Origin: Gamarada debralockiae
Taxonomy: Eukaryota > Ascomycota > Leotiomycetes > Helotiales > Hyphodiscaceae
NCBI GenBank assembly: GCA_002803225.1
Contig: NXFV01001148.1
Location: forward strand, 1-64,000
Length of the DNA: 64,000 nucleotides
Reading direction: 5' to 3'
The translations under genes were made by a program, and so were the position numbers. Under the pieces are notes generated by a model. That model had not been told where the DNA came from and searched no databases. It was given only the letters and a program-made list of their open reading frames with translations. This document shows positions 21,340 through 31,147 of this stretch, piece by piece (positions within the stretch are counted from its first letter, which is position 1; each line of letters opens with the position of its first letter).

Positions 21340-24150
21340 AAATTAATAAGGGAAAACCTTTGGTCGGAGGTCGATCCCGTGGACTATCGCCACGTGATTC
21401 TTGAAGAGCTTAACGTGGTCAAGAACCAATCCTTGAGCCTTGCAAACAGGGTGGTGGCAGATGATCCGCTGCTTTGCCGGCACCTTGCTCAAGTGAACAT
21501 TCTCAACGTGGTCCCACATGTGCGAAACGCGGTTAAAGGTGCGCGTTCGTTGCTCGTATGGAAGCCGCTCGTTCCCGATGCAAATGATACATTGGGTCTT
21601 CTTGCAGACAACGGGAAATTCACTAGGCGGTGGGGAGGGCTCAAGAGCAGGAGATTCCTTTCTTGATTAGGTCTTGGGAAGCTAGAACCGACCGCGGCTT
21701 GCGAGTGCGAGTTTGAAACTCTTGTCAAGAGGCGAGCGCGACGAAAAGATTAATGGCAGAAATCTTTCGAGAAACGATGCTTTGGGGACTTAAATCTCTA
21801 GAGAAATCGCAAAGAATCTGCTGTAATTGTGTCCGTTCTGTGAGTTAGTGCTCGATAACAGGCTCGACACCGTCGTCATCGTCCTCCTCCTCCTCCACCG
21901 CCGCCTTGTTCAGTTGCCTCTTCAATTGCCTCTTCATTATCTCATTATGAATTTGAAAGAAATAATCTTTCCTATATGCGTCTTCGACCTCGTCTTCCAA
22001 ACTCTTCTTCGTATTCTTGAGTTGCTTGCGAAGATCTTCGTATTCTTTCCCAACCTTCTTCGGGACCCACTTAACGAACTTGTACTCCCACTTGATCTTG
22101 GTACGTAGCTCTTTTACCTGCCGCTCAAGGTCAACGATGTCTGGATCCGCTGCAAAGAGTGGCTTCATAACCTCTTCCGGTACCTCTTTTGGAGCGCCTG
22201 GGTTACATCGAATGCTCATGTGTGTGAAGGCCCAGGTCAGCCCATCGTCAGAGATGTCATTCTCGAGGAAGGCGTCTTGCACATTGAATCTAACAAATTC
22301 ATCTCGATAAGCCGAGCTAAAGACTGCGGTGTTGGGATCGTGTCTCAAAACTTGATCGCGCACGGCATCGGAAGCAGCACCTAGATACACTTGTTAGACT
22401 AGAGAAATAGATAACAGTGATACAAGATACATACCATTGACTGCATTTGCAGGAGCGGAAGCAATAGCTCGTCAATTTGTCCTCCAAGCCAGCGTCTCTC
22501 CCAAGGCAGTCAATGTAGAAGGCGTAGGTCGAGTAAAGCATTGGTTCGGTCTTCAACTGTACGCAGCCATTCGCGGTGAGGACAGACCTGCGGAAAACCG
22601 GCCGCTTGAGCCATTCTGGCTTCCAATGCACCCTCATCGCCTTCACCCCCGCGCCCCGCAGGTCGGTAGCAAAAAAAAGCTCGGCGGATGTATAGCCATC
22701 GACGAGGATCGCATCGTCGCGGATCGCGCGGGTCAAGATGTGAGAGATCGGGCAAAGGATAGGGAGGGGGTTTTCCCGAAACAGGAAGGTCGTGCTAGAA
22801 AGGATAAGTTAGCCAAGGCTCAGGACGCAAGGGGGAGCAACGTACGGTTTGGGCTTGTTATCGACTCCTTTATGGTGCCGCAAGGAGACCTCCATCACGA
22901 GAAGGTCTCTCTCCCCCGGCTTCGGATTCTGCACTATCCAAAAGCAAATATCCTCGTAGCAGAGTGCTTTGTACTTCCGTGTCGCCTCTCCAAACTCATC
23001 TAGCTCAGCGGCGTCGCAGGCCTGCCGCACTGGCTCTCCTAACTCGTCGACCTCGGCAGTGTAGCGATCGTCGGCATCCTCTATCATGGTAACATCTGTC
23101 TCTTCGGTGCCGTAACCGCTGTCGTAGCCAGCATCCTCCTCGTCAATGTCTTCGTCGGCGGTGTCGTCGTCAAAGTCGAAGAGGACGTCGAACTCAGGGC
23201 CATCGCCAGCGTTGCTCTCATCGTCGTAATCTTCATCCGTTGGCTTCCCGAAGGCGTTCACGTTTGTTGGCATCTTCTGCTTCGCCGAGGGGGTCCTGAC
23301 TGGCTTTACCCTTCGACGAGTGAACAAACTCTGCCGGGCGTCCACCTGTGTAAGATTAGAACAGCATTATCGTGGCGACATCATGCCGATCGTCCTCCGT
23401 TGGAAAGACGGATTCGTCACAAGCCCAGTGTTGCACTAGCAAGAGAAGCAAGTCGTCCGGTCCGGCCACTGGCATGGGTTTAGACGTTGTGTCAAGGTCA
23501 AACTCGACCTTCAGTTTGGTGTTGATGTACCTGGATCACAAAGGTTAGCGTGCAATGCGACAACAATATAAGAAGAGAGTGTATTACCTTGACAACCTCG
23601 GATGAATCGTTCGCATCCACTGGACAGCCATTGGCTCGACGATAAAGCATCTTGAACTCCCGCCAGTACTGATTGACAGTCTTCCTCTTCTCCCCCCTTC
23701 CGCCTCTTCACTAGATAAGTCTCACAGATCCAGTGGAGGAACGACATCATCCTCCCCTTATTACAATTCAGCTTGAGGATAGCTGTACACCACGGGCCTG
23801 TGTGACGATGATCACAATACCTGCCTCTTGTTAGCCCAACCTGATCGAATCACGAAGATGCAAAGTCTTGCGAGCATACCTGATGAATTTCTGTCTTATA
23901 TAAGTAGATGCTGGCCTTGGTATTATCGGAGTCCACCGGCTGCAAGAACTGTTTGTTGTTCAAATCGACCTCTAGACGTCGATAATCTTCCCCGCTAAGC
24001 ACTTTCTTCTCTTTCTCTTTCAGTATCCGATTGGCGTCGATACGTCGTTTGAGAACATTTTGGAGGGTTTTGAGAGTGTTCTCTCTGGAATTTGGATCGC
24101 GGGAGCCATGATCCTGTGCGGGGTACCGCGAGAGCGGACGTAGGCAGCGG
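21340..24150 (-). pseudogene. DUF3435 tyrosine recombinase (Starship captain family), broken
   Basis: DUF3435 proteins are fungal tyrosine recombinases; Starship captains belong to this family. Pieces in minus-strand order are: N-terminal SRENTLKTLQNVLKRRIDAN and a TKASIYLYKTEIHQ exon ending at 23880; a TVNQYWREFKMLYRRANG exon; YINTKLKVEFDLD and TGGRPAEFVHSSKGKA (about 23300-23530); an acidic Asp/Glu linker; KYKALCYEDICFWIV; the block WLKRPVFRRSV to YSTYAFYIDCLGRDAGLEDK; then SDAVRDQVLRHDPNT; and two C2H2-like modules near 21420-21620. Lesions seen: an indel in a G6 run near 23697, TAA in MLF*SYTGG (about 23357), a frameshift near 23235, a net loss of about 5 nt right after the conserved SYCFR (about 22450), and TAG/TGA stops near 21840 and 21730. 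Canonical introns (GTATGT, GTACGT donors) survive. Confidence 0.85.
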
Positions 24151-24207
24151 ATTATTATCGAGAGAATCGGACTCAAGAGGTGTCAATAGGGGCGAGGATG
24201 TCCGCCA

Positions 24208-24282
24208 CTGAGAGGGAGACGAGGGAGGAGGGAGACGAGGGAGGAGGGAGACGAGGGAGGAGGGAGACGAGGGAGGGAGGAG
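24208..24282. repeat. 16-bp purine tandem repeat
   Basis: About four copies of GAGACGAGGGAGGAGG occur in a row, just upstream (in gene sense) of the DUF3435 relic. Confidence 0.9.
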
Positions 24283-24359
24283 CTTTCGAAGATGGATACG
24301 ACAGTTGTAGAGTGGTGATAGCACGAGACGGGACGATAGCGTTGTCGAATGAGGGTTAT

Positions 24360-24660
24360 GCTTGACGCTATAGGTAATCAATCCTAACTCATGCTATTCT
24401 GTATTGCTAGTACCACTTCGACCCTTTGGCTGCTTCGAGTGTAGGATAGCGATTCGTGAGAAAGCGGAGACACCTGTCACAGTGTCGACACAGCTTGACG
24501 ATACGAGATGCTTGACGTTGTAGGCAATAAATCTTATCTTGTGCTTTCTTGTATTGTTTGAACCACACCGATCCTAGGGCTGCTTCGATTGTAGGGTAGC
24601 GAGTTGTGAGAAAGCGGAGACACTTGTCACGGTGTCGACGCAGCTTGACGATACGATGGT
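24360..24660 (-). repeat. Two tandem ~150-bp copies encoding a repeated peptide
   Basis: The segments 24360-24509 and 24510-24660 align along their length with scattered substitutions. Both start near CTTGACG..TAGG.AAT and end at the AGCTTGACGATACGA border. On the minus strand they read as one 94-codon frame (24691-24407) with a repeated unit: RIVKLRRHRDKCLRFLTTRY in one copy and RIVKLCRHCDRCLRFLTNRY in the other, each followed by PT(I/L)EAA(L/K)GS(V/K)W. The protein repeat suggests that coding sequence was duplicated. I do not recognise the motif. Confidence 0.7.
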
Positions 24661-24699
24661 CAATCGAGTTCATGAGTCGACGGTTGATCAAAGGGGATC

Positions 24700-25500
24700 A
24701 GGGAAAAGTGTAAGAAAAGGAAGAAGTGAGGAAGGCGAGCGAAGAGGAATGAGTGAAGAATCGAGGAGACAGCGAGCTTCGAGAGCCTTCGCGGACGAGG
24801 GGATCGCGGCCAAGGGAAGTGTCGAGGGTGGCGAGGAGACACAGGACTTGTCGAGAGTTCAAGGCCCTCGGGGGAGAGAGAAAATGAAGGGAGAGCAGAA
24901 TGGAAGCAGTGTTCAAAATTGGATTTGATCGTTCAAGAGTTGGAGGAGATGGGCGGAGGCTGCGAGAACTTATATAGCTCAGACAGTCATCAAGATACCG
25001 GGGGGGGGGGTGCTCCGCCATGACTGATGAATGAAGGGGATCCATTCTGGGTCACTTCTGGGTCTGCTTGAAGAGGAGGAAGCAGTTTTAGGAGGACCGA
25101 CGTTTTTTGGCGATCGCGGTCGCGTCGTCCGACGACGATCCAAGCGAACGTGAGCACGTGAGCCGTGGGCAGTTAAGCGAGCGGTCGAAGCTGCGTAAAA
25201 CAGCGACGAAACCTGCCGAATTCGGCAGACGAAACCGCAGTACTTAGACATATTATATTAAATTTGAGAGTATTAAATTTGAGAGTAATTTATTATCGCG
25301 ATTATAAGTGGAAGACGCGGCCGTAAGTCTTGTAACTAGTCCGTGCACAGTCATTAAAGCCGGTATCCTGAAGAAAGCCTGAACGCTACGCGGCTCGCTA
25401 ATTTATAGCGCAGCGATACCCTGAAAGCCCTGCCGTAGGGATTTTCAATGCCGTCTGCTTTCGTAACTGGGAATTGATCTTCGACATGTTTATCGTGCCA
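24700..25500. other. Non-coding, low complexity
   Basis: Contains a G10 homopolymer (25001-25010), a perfect short direct repeat TATTAAATTTGAGAGTA twice near 25255-25290, and no supported gene. Confidence 0.4.
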
Positions 25501-26420
25501 TGAGTATCAAACTATACATTATTATCAGCGTAACTAATCTACGGACCAAGAGCAGGTGCAAGAAGGGTCCGGGGGCCAATTGAAGGAAGCATCTGCTAGC
25601 CAACTTGCAGGTTACTCTACGTTCCTTCTAGTATGGCAAGAGGCCGCGGGTAGAGTAAAGAGAGGTTTTCACGGCCGGCCGATTACAATCGAGGATTACC
25701 TCTAGCTAATCACGTAAGATGAAGAGCAAGAGCTACAAGACCGCTAAGAGCACTATAACGGACGAGGCAAATACATGAGCAAAGACATCAAGAGTAGATA
25801 AGGGAGCTACGGTTATAAAGGGGTAAGCCAGTAGACCAAACGGAGTGGGGAGCATAGAAAGAGCAGGAGTAAGAGTAGTAGTGGGGGAAGTAAGAGGAGC
25901 GGGAAGAAAGGTCGTGGCTATAAGAATAGTAAGAGTAAGAGAAGGTAATTAATTAATATACGATTCGAGGCTGGCTAGTACAGTATATAAGGAATACAAG
26001 GCATAGTGGGAGCAAGAAAAACAAAGGCTAGAGTCTATAATCTAGCCAGTGAACCAGTCTACAGGATGAGAGAGAATACAATTACTACAACTAGGTCCTT
26101 ACCAGTATACAGGCTACTTCATAGGCCAGTGTCTGCCAGTGCCAGTGTACATGCCAGTCTATAAGCCAGTACCAGTGTATAGACTTCTACAAGCCAGTGC
26201 CTATAGTTGCTAAGAGCTATACCCTATAAGTGTACTAAAACTTACAATTGCTAAGAGCTAAAGCCTATAAGTGCTATACTTGCCAGAGATTTATAGACTA
26301 ATTTATTACTTTTATAGCTATCCACAACTATCCAGAACTGTCTGTAGTTATCCGTAACTATCTATAAGTATCCACGACTGCGCCAGCGAGCGCAGCGGGC
26401 CGTTAGAAACTCGTCTATAT
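25500..26420. other. Decayed coding-like DNA and short-period repeats
   Basis: A plus-strand stretch around 25600-25960 still reads as protein-like in one frame between stops (LLVWQEAAGRVKRGFHGRPI, then a Ser/Lys/Gly-rich tail). From 26080 to 26215 GCCAGT units repeat irregularly, and from 26320 to 26380 ACTATCC-like units do. These look like remains of a mobile element, but the family is not identified. Confidence 0.35.
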
Positions 26421-26622
26421 TATATTGACACTAACTGCCGGAGCTGTCCTGTAAATGTGCGCTCCTGATTGGCTCGCCCTATCAAAACCTCCCAACTCCG
26501 GCCCTACCCGTGAACACGTGTCCAAAACAGCCACTGACCTGTGCGTCTGTACATCTTTTCTAGACTGTAGAAGTTACTCTCTTTTGCCTGTATAATCATT
26601 CTAATTGTTCTAGTTCGTTCTA

Positions 26623-27155
26623 ATGAGCTTTAGCCTATCACCAGCTATCAAGTGTGACCTCTGTAAAGAGATGTGACTTGCTACGGGCTTCCCTATAGCT
26701 CCTCACGGCAATCGATATAGAACTTGCCTCCGCTGTAGGGTAAAATTACTCTGTCCCTTCTCTCTTTTCTTACTGACGAGATATAGGAAAACCGCCGTAG
26801 GACTCCCCTACAACCAATCGATGTGAATACTCTCCCGGAGACCCGTTACAGCCGTAAACGGGCACCTCCCGTCTAATACGGAGCCTATCAGCCCCGTCCG
26901 CGTCGACCACGTCCACAAATCGACCCCGAGAGGCTCTAGCAACTCGACGTAGAGAGAGTGTCCATAAGAGAGGCCTCGAGAGAGGAACAAGAAAGGGAAA
27001 GAGACGAGCAACGGCAGGAAGCGGAAAGACAGAGAGTCGATGATGCAATCAACTGTCCGAAGGTAGTGGCTCTTCGGGTCCAAACACCAAATTTGAAAGA
27101 AAAGGAACACCACAACATTGAAAGTCGCGACGAATTCGATAACAAAGTTTGAAAC
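26623..27155 (+). pseudogene. Relic with a CxxC...CxxC zinc-ribbon start
   Basis: ATG at 26623 opens SFSLSPAIKCDLCKEM, then a TGA, then continues in frame as LATGFPIAPHGNRYRTCLRC, giving a C-x2-C...C-x2-C pair. Further frame fragments give PYNQSM, RRPVTAVNGHLP and SPVRVDHVHKSTPRGSSNS, ending in a charged coiled-coil-like tail (ERERDEQRQEAERQRV). Several stops break it. Similar zinc-ribbon plus coiled-tail proteins accompany fungal mobile elements in my recollection, but I cannot name the family. Confidence 0.45.
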
Positions 27156-27228
27156 AACATAAACAAAGAGACAAGAAACTTCAACTCAAATCCAGAGATT
27201 GGGTACCAATTAGACAGAATGGACTGAG

Positions 27229-28190
27229 TTGTCCATTACCATCGAATCAACCGTCCTTTGGACATTCCCTCAATTCAGCTCCCAACGCTGCCCAAATGAG
27301 GTCCGCAATTTGATTTGGGTGTTCAAAGTCGCTGACGTGGGGCCACGAGTCGTTGAAATTGAGTATAAATCGGACATCAACGGTGAAGGATCAGAAATGG
27401 CTATTTCGCGAACTTGTATCCCCATCTTTCTCCGTCTTTGCCAAGGATCTCCGGTGGTAGCCCTGAGACGATTGAAAATTTTATTTGGGAGACGTGATTC
27501 CGAGGACGAGCACAAGATATTCTTCGACGGAAACGCCGATATCCTGCACATCGCGATCACCCCCCAACTGAGTAACTTAGCAAGCAGGGCTAAGGAACAC
27601 CGCAATGTTGTCAGGAACATGGCGTTGGGGAAGAGGAATATTCTGGATTCAGATCGGGTATCTCTTCTGGCGGAGGAAATCGGTCCAAATTCGAGGATTT
27701 GGATGATGGTATTTGGACGGGAGAGGGATGATAGTGACGTTCTTACAAGGACGATAAGATATAGAGAACTGCATCCGCCGCTGAGAGAAGGGACACGATC
27801 GATATAGATTCAACGAAGGCACGTCAGTCAGACTGGTCAGTGTACGAAGGAGACTGGGTAAAGGAAACGCATGAGGTTTGGAGAGCGTATCTGCCTGGAC
27901 TTCAACTGGAAGGATGGAAACGGATTTGCGAAACCAGAAAGAAATGGAAACTGCAGTAAGCCGACTTAGCTCCTGTTGAAGAAGGATTCTCGGCTGTTGA
28001 AGTAGAAAAGGCAAGGTTTTACGAACTACGCCAAGTGTAAGGGGAGGTAGTCCAAGAGTATACATTATGAAGAAGGTACTCCTCGTATATGCAGGCGACT
28101 TGAAGGTCTAGCATGAGAAACAAATGCAATTCGCCTGGGAAAAGGTTCAAATGGACGACGTATCGACGACTGGATAGCCTGTCAACGACG
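27229..28190 (+). pseudogene. 2EXR-domain gene relic (second copy)
   Basis: The open frame 27229-27807 lacks an ATG at its start. It shows the 2EXR landmarks: WTFPQFSSQRCPNEVRNLIW, then VADVGPRVVEIEYKSDI, CIPIFLRLCQGSPVVALRRL with KILFG, and EDEHKIFFDGNADILHIAI. A later piece (about 27840-27960) reads EGDWVKETHEVWRAYLPG and resembles the C-terminal part. The upstream ATG near 27217 is followed at once by a stop. Gene loss is likely, although a lost first exon cannot be excluded. Confidence 0.6.
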
Positions 28191-28335
28191 GAATTAATAT
28201 TTGAGTATAGTATTATTTAGATTGCGTAAAGGGAACACATATACAATAACAAAGCTTCCAAATCCCAATGCTGCTAAGTTTCAAAGGACAGTGACGAGAA
28301 GACTGTGCCAGAGCGGGGCACAGTCACGTGGATAC

Positions 28336-29220
28336 TCAGTGTCCGTAATTGCGTTCCTCTCTTCCGTCTGTCCAGCTTGTGCAGTTGACACATCGTTTAG
28401 CCTATTTGAAGGGTAAGTAGATGTACTGGCTTGGTACCAAGAGAAGGCGACTCGACCTTTACGCTGATCCACTTCCTGCAATACTTGCACTTCACGGTAT
28501 GTTTGATGATAGGGTCGTCCGAAAGCCATTCATAGATACTAGCAATAGCGTACAGTGCCAGTCCTACTCCCATGAAATTCAAGACCTTGTTGATGAACGT
28601 CCTATTTTGAAAGTCAGCTCGAGTTGCTCCTTCCCTTTTCACCACAGTCTGAGCTCAAGTCAACTGGCTACGATGGCCACGAGGAATCTAGGATGGGAAC
28701 TCAAACTCACCCGTAGGCCATAACAACTGCACCATCTTTCACAGCCTGATCCAAGGTGTTGTACCCGCCATGTTTGAGAGTCTGATTGTAGTGATTGCCC
28801 GGTCTCAAAATGGCGAACTTCTCATCCATGTTCTTCTGCATGAAAGGGAGGAGAGAAAGTGGCGGAAGCAGAATGTCTGAGACAAAAGATGTCACCAATG
28901 TGGTAAAAGCGGCAGCTATGCTATAAGATTGTAAGTTAAAGTTTTCTTTGAGAATCGTTACTCATGAGGGGCCGGATGCTCAATACGCGCAACGGGGCCA
29001 ATAATCGAGAGATAGAAGGGACTTCTCCAAGGCTTCATAGAGACGGTAGGGAGATAAAACACAGCGCAATTACAACGTACATCAACCCTACAGCAACTTC
29101 CAAAACATTGTCTTGCAAAGCAAAGTCAATGAAGCCTGTCCACATTCGCTTTGCACGCGTCGTGACCTCGCGCCCAGCATGCTCAAGAAGCTCCCCGCTG
29201 TCCTCGAGTCGAATAGGCAT
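28336..29220 (-). CDS. Fungal MscL-like mechanosensitive channel
   Basis: Large-conductance mechanosensitive channel family; releases osmotic pressure through a stretch-gated pore, usually in the plasma or an organelle membrane of fungi. Exons (minus): 29220-29081, 28920-28711, 28601-28463, 28401-28336; 184 residues. Landmarks are GFIDFALQDNVLEVAVGLII (TM1 start, cf. bacterial FRGNVVDLAVGVIIG), AAFTTLVTSFVSDILLPPLS, an extended periplasmic-equivalent loop (LRPGNHYNQTLKHGGYNTLD), and TM2 FINKVLNFMGVGLALYAIAS. The C-terminus has CKYCRKWIS and CVNCTSWTDG, two CxxC pairs. The last intron is ambiguous: donor GTAAAG (chosen) or GTCGAG nine... bases apart, both in frame. It is divergent from the ankyrin gene. 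Confidence 0.88.
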
Positions 29221-29624
29221 TGTGGTAAACTCTTATGTATGGGATTGAGTGTTAAAATTGAGGTTATGAAGTTGCTTCAACGCGTGAGGAATTCGAAAGA
29301 AGTTCTTGGACTCCAGGACGAGGAAGTTGGCACTCTTGGCAAAACACGACAGGGGTCTTGCACATGGCCTGGGCCGCCTTGAAGATTGCCCGCTCCACGA
29401 CTCTCTCTCTAGATCATTTCATGTCTTTGAACTGTTCTATGGGGAGAACGATTTAGCATGTAATCGCTCAAATATTGGAGAAGTTTCATTCCTAAAAATT
29501 CCTTCCAAATCTGCCGTCGCAGGGACTGACACGTGACCGCAGCACGATAGCGATAAGAGAAAAATAAATTTCTTAGGACATGGTGAACGGGAGTGTTTGT
29601 TTGTCAGCATGCACGATACTTGCG
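29221..29624. promoter_or_regulatory. Divergent promoter between MscL-like and YAR1-like genes
   Basis: A 404-bp spacer separates two divergent starts. A CACGTGA motif lies near 29531. An in-frame upstream ATG region (29580) could add 15 residues to the ankyrin protein, but conservation favours 29625. Confidence 0.4.
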
Positions 29625-30308
29625 ATGGCCCCAAACCTTTCTGAAGATGAGATCGATGACCTGTTGTACCTGGCTCGTGTAGGAGAGAAGGAGGACTTCA
29701 TTGCTCTGCAAAATGACCTCTGCGACAGAGAGAAGGTTACGGTAACACAACTATTGGAATCGAGGGACGAGTTGAGTGGGAATGGAGTTCTGCATATGGC
29801 AGCCGCCAACGGTCATGATGGTAGGGCAATCGTTCAAATAGTTGAATGACTGAATTACTGACGGGATCTAGATCTCTTGACTCTTCTACTCGATACGCTT
29901 TCGAAACCATCCCCTCAAAACCCCGCGATGCTAGCGATCCTCAACGCACAGAACAAGTCAGGCAATACGGCGTTACACTGGGCGGCGTTGAACGGTCATC
30001 TGGAGTCTGTGAAGAAGTTAATCGAGTACGGCGCAGATCCTACGATTACGAACCACAAAGGGCACGATGCGGTATATGAGGCTGAGCTCAATGACAAGAA
30101 GGAAGTTGTAGAATGGGTACTCAAAGAAGGCGGAGAAGGACTGGAAGAGGGCTTTGGCGGTGATGCAACAGAAGGGGAGGCTACAGATGATCCCATCGAG
30201 GTGGACGACGGAGACGATCCTTCAAGTTCGCAGAACGATTGCACGAAGCTGGAGGACACGATAGACAAGATGAATATCAAGGAGGGCAGCCCGCCGGTTC
30301 AGGCATAA
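29625..30308 (+). CDS. YAR1: YAR1-like ankyrin-repeat ribosome-assembly protein
   Basis: Yeast Yar1 is a cytosolic chaperone for ribosomal protein Rps3 (uS3), and this protein matches in size and layout. Exons 29625-29820 and 29872-30308 (51-bp intron, GTAGGG donor, CTGAC branch, CTAG acceptor), 210 residues. The N-terminus APNLSEDEIDDLLYLARVGE is typical. Ankyrin repeats are ELSGNGVLHMAAANGHD (residues about 50-66) and NKSGNTALHWAALNGHLESV with KKLIEYGADPTITNHKGHDA (about 95-135). A charged Asp/Glu/Ser tail follows. The exon join reads NGHD-DLLTLLLDTL in phase. Assignment to Yar1 rather than another small ankyrin protein rests on the N-terminal motif and size. Confidence 0.85.
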
Positions 30309-30635
30309 GGAAAGGATTGTGGAGAAGCATTTTCTGGAGTTGGCGGGCGTACAAAGGTTGGTTGGCTGCATCTGGTGCAATTATCGATTGTTCATGGTAT
30401 TTCAGCGAATGAAAAGTCCCATTCCTCCTCGGACATCGTTCCTTTTCCTCGAATCATTGAAGAGTGTTGAGCAATTCAGATTGTCAATTTTGAGAAGGTT
30501 TTGCAGGTAGTACTTGTGGCCATTTCTACTCCTACACTATCCTACACAGTACCTTTATGTCGCTACCCCTTCGTCGTCCCTTTTTATGTCCATCCTTTAT
30601 TACTCCGTCCTCGAGGCCCTTTCCCTTTCCGTCAC
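30309..30635. other. Convergent 3' spacer
   Basis: Between the stop of the ankyrin gene and the end of the minus-strand Cys-containing gene. No gene is seen. Confidence 0.45.
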
Positions 30636-31147
30636 CTAGACACCAAACGCCAATGAAAAATCCAGCACAGCAGCCACCATTACGTTTCCACTCCAAGCAA
30701 TCAATATCCATGATGACGATGATGGTAACTCCGCGACGATCTGTGAGAGTACGGAACCTAATCGCTCAGTTAGTAACTGAACCTCCATCAAACAGGGAAG
30801 GCTACACGTACCGATTCAACAACATATTTCGCTTCATCCAACTCCGTCAAATGCGTATCATACGCCCTCTTGACCATCACATTATAAACCTCCGTGGCTC
30901 TCTGCACAGCTAGTTTATATTTCTCTTCCGCGACCCTCGTGTTCTCACACACAACACAAGGACCCTGTCTCGACCCAAAATCATTCCCAATCTGATCCTC
31001 CTTGGGCTTCTTATTCGAGCACGGTCTTCCCTCGCGCGAGTCTCGGCAGAGCCAGTAAATCCATTTCGTGTATTCATGCGCTACCCCGCCTGCGCGGTAG
31101 AGATCGCATTCAGTGGAGCTGAGGTTTGTTGTTGTGTAGCGACACAT
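30636..31147 (-). CDS. Small Cys-containing hypothetical protein
   Basis: Two exons, 31147-30812 and 30740-30636 (71-bp intron, GTACGT donor, ACTAAC branch, CACAG acceptor), 146 residues. It has spaced cysteines (MCRY, TECDLYR, WLCRDSREGRPC, GPCVVCENTR), a basic/acidic middle and a helix with EEKYKLAVQRATEVYNVMVK. The second exon is hydrophobic and poorly constrained, so the C-terminus is uncertain. There is no signal peptide. The pattern resembles small fungal proteins of unknown function seen near 2EXR genes, but no domain is recognised. Confidence 0.55.

Noticed and set aside
22437..23003. 188-codon plus-strand frame
   Set aside because: Antisense to the DUF3435 relic, which has clear family motifs on the other strand.
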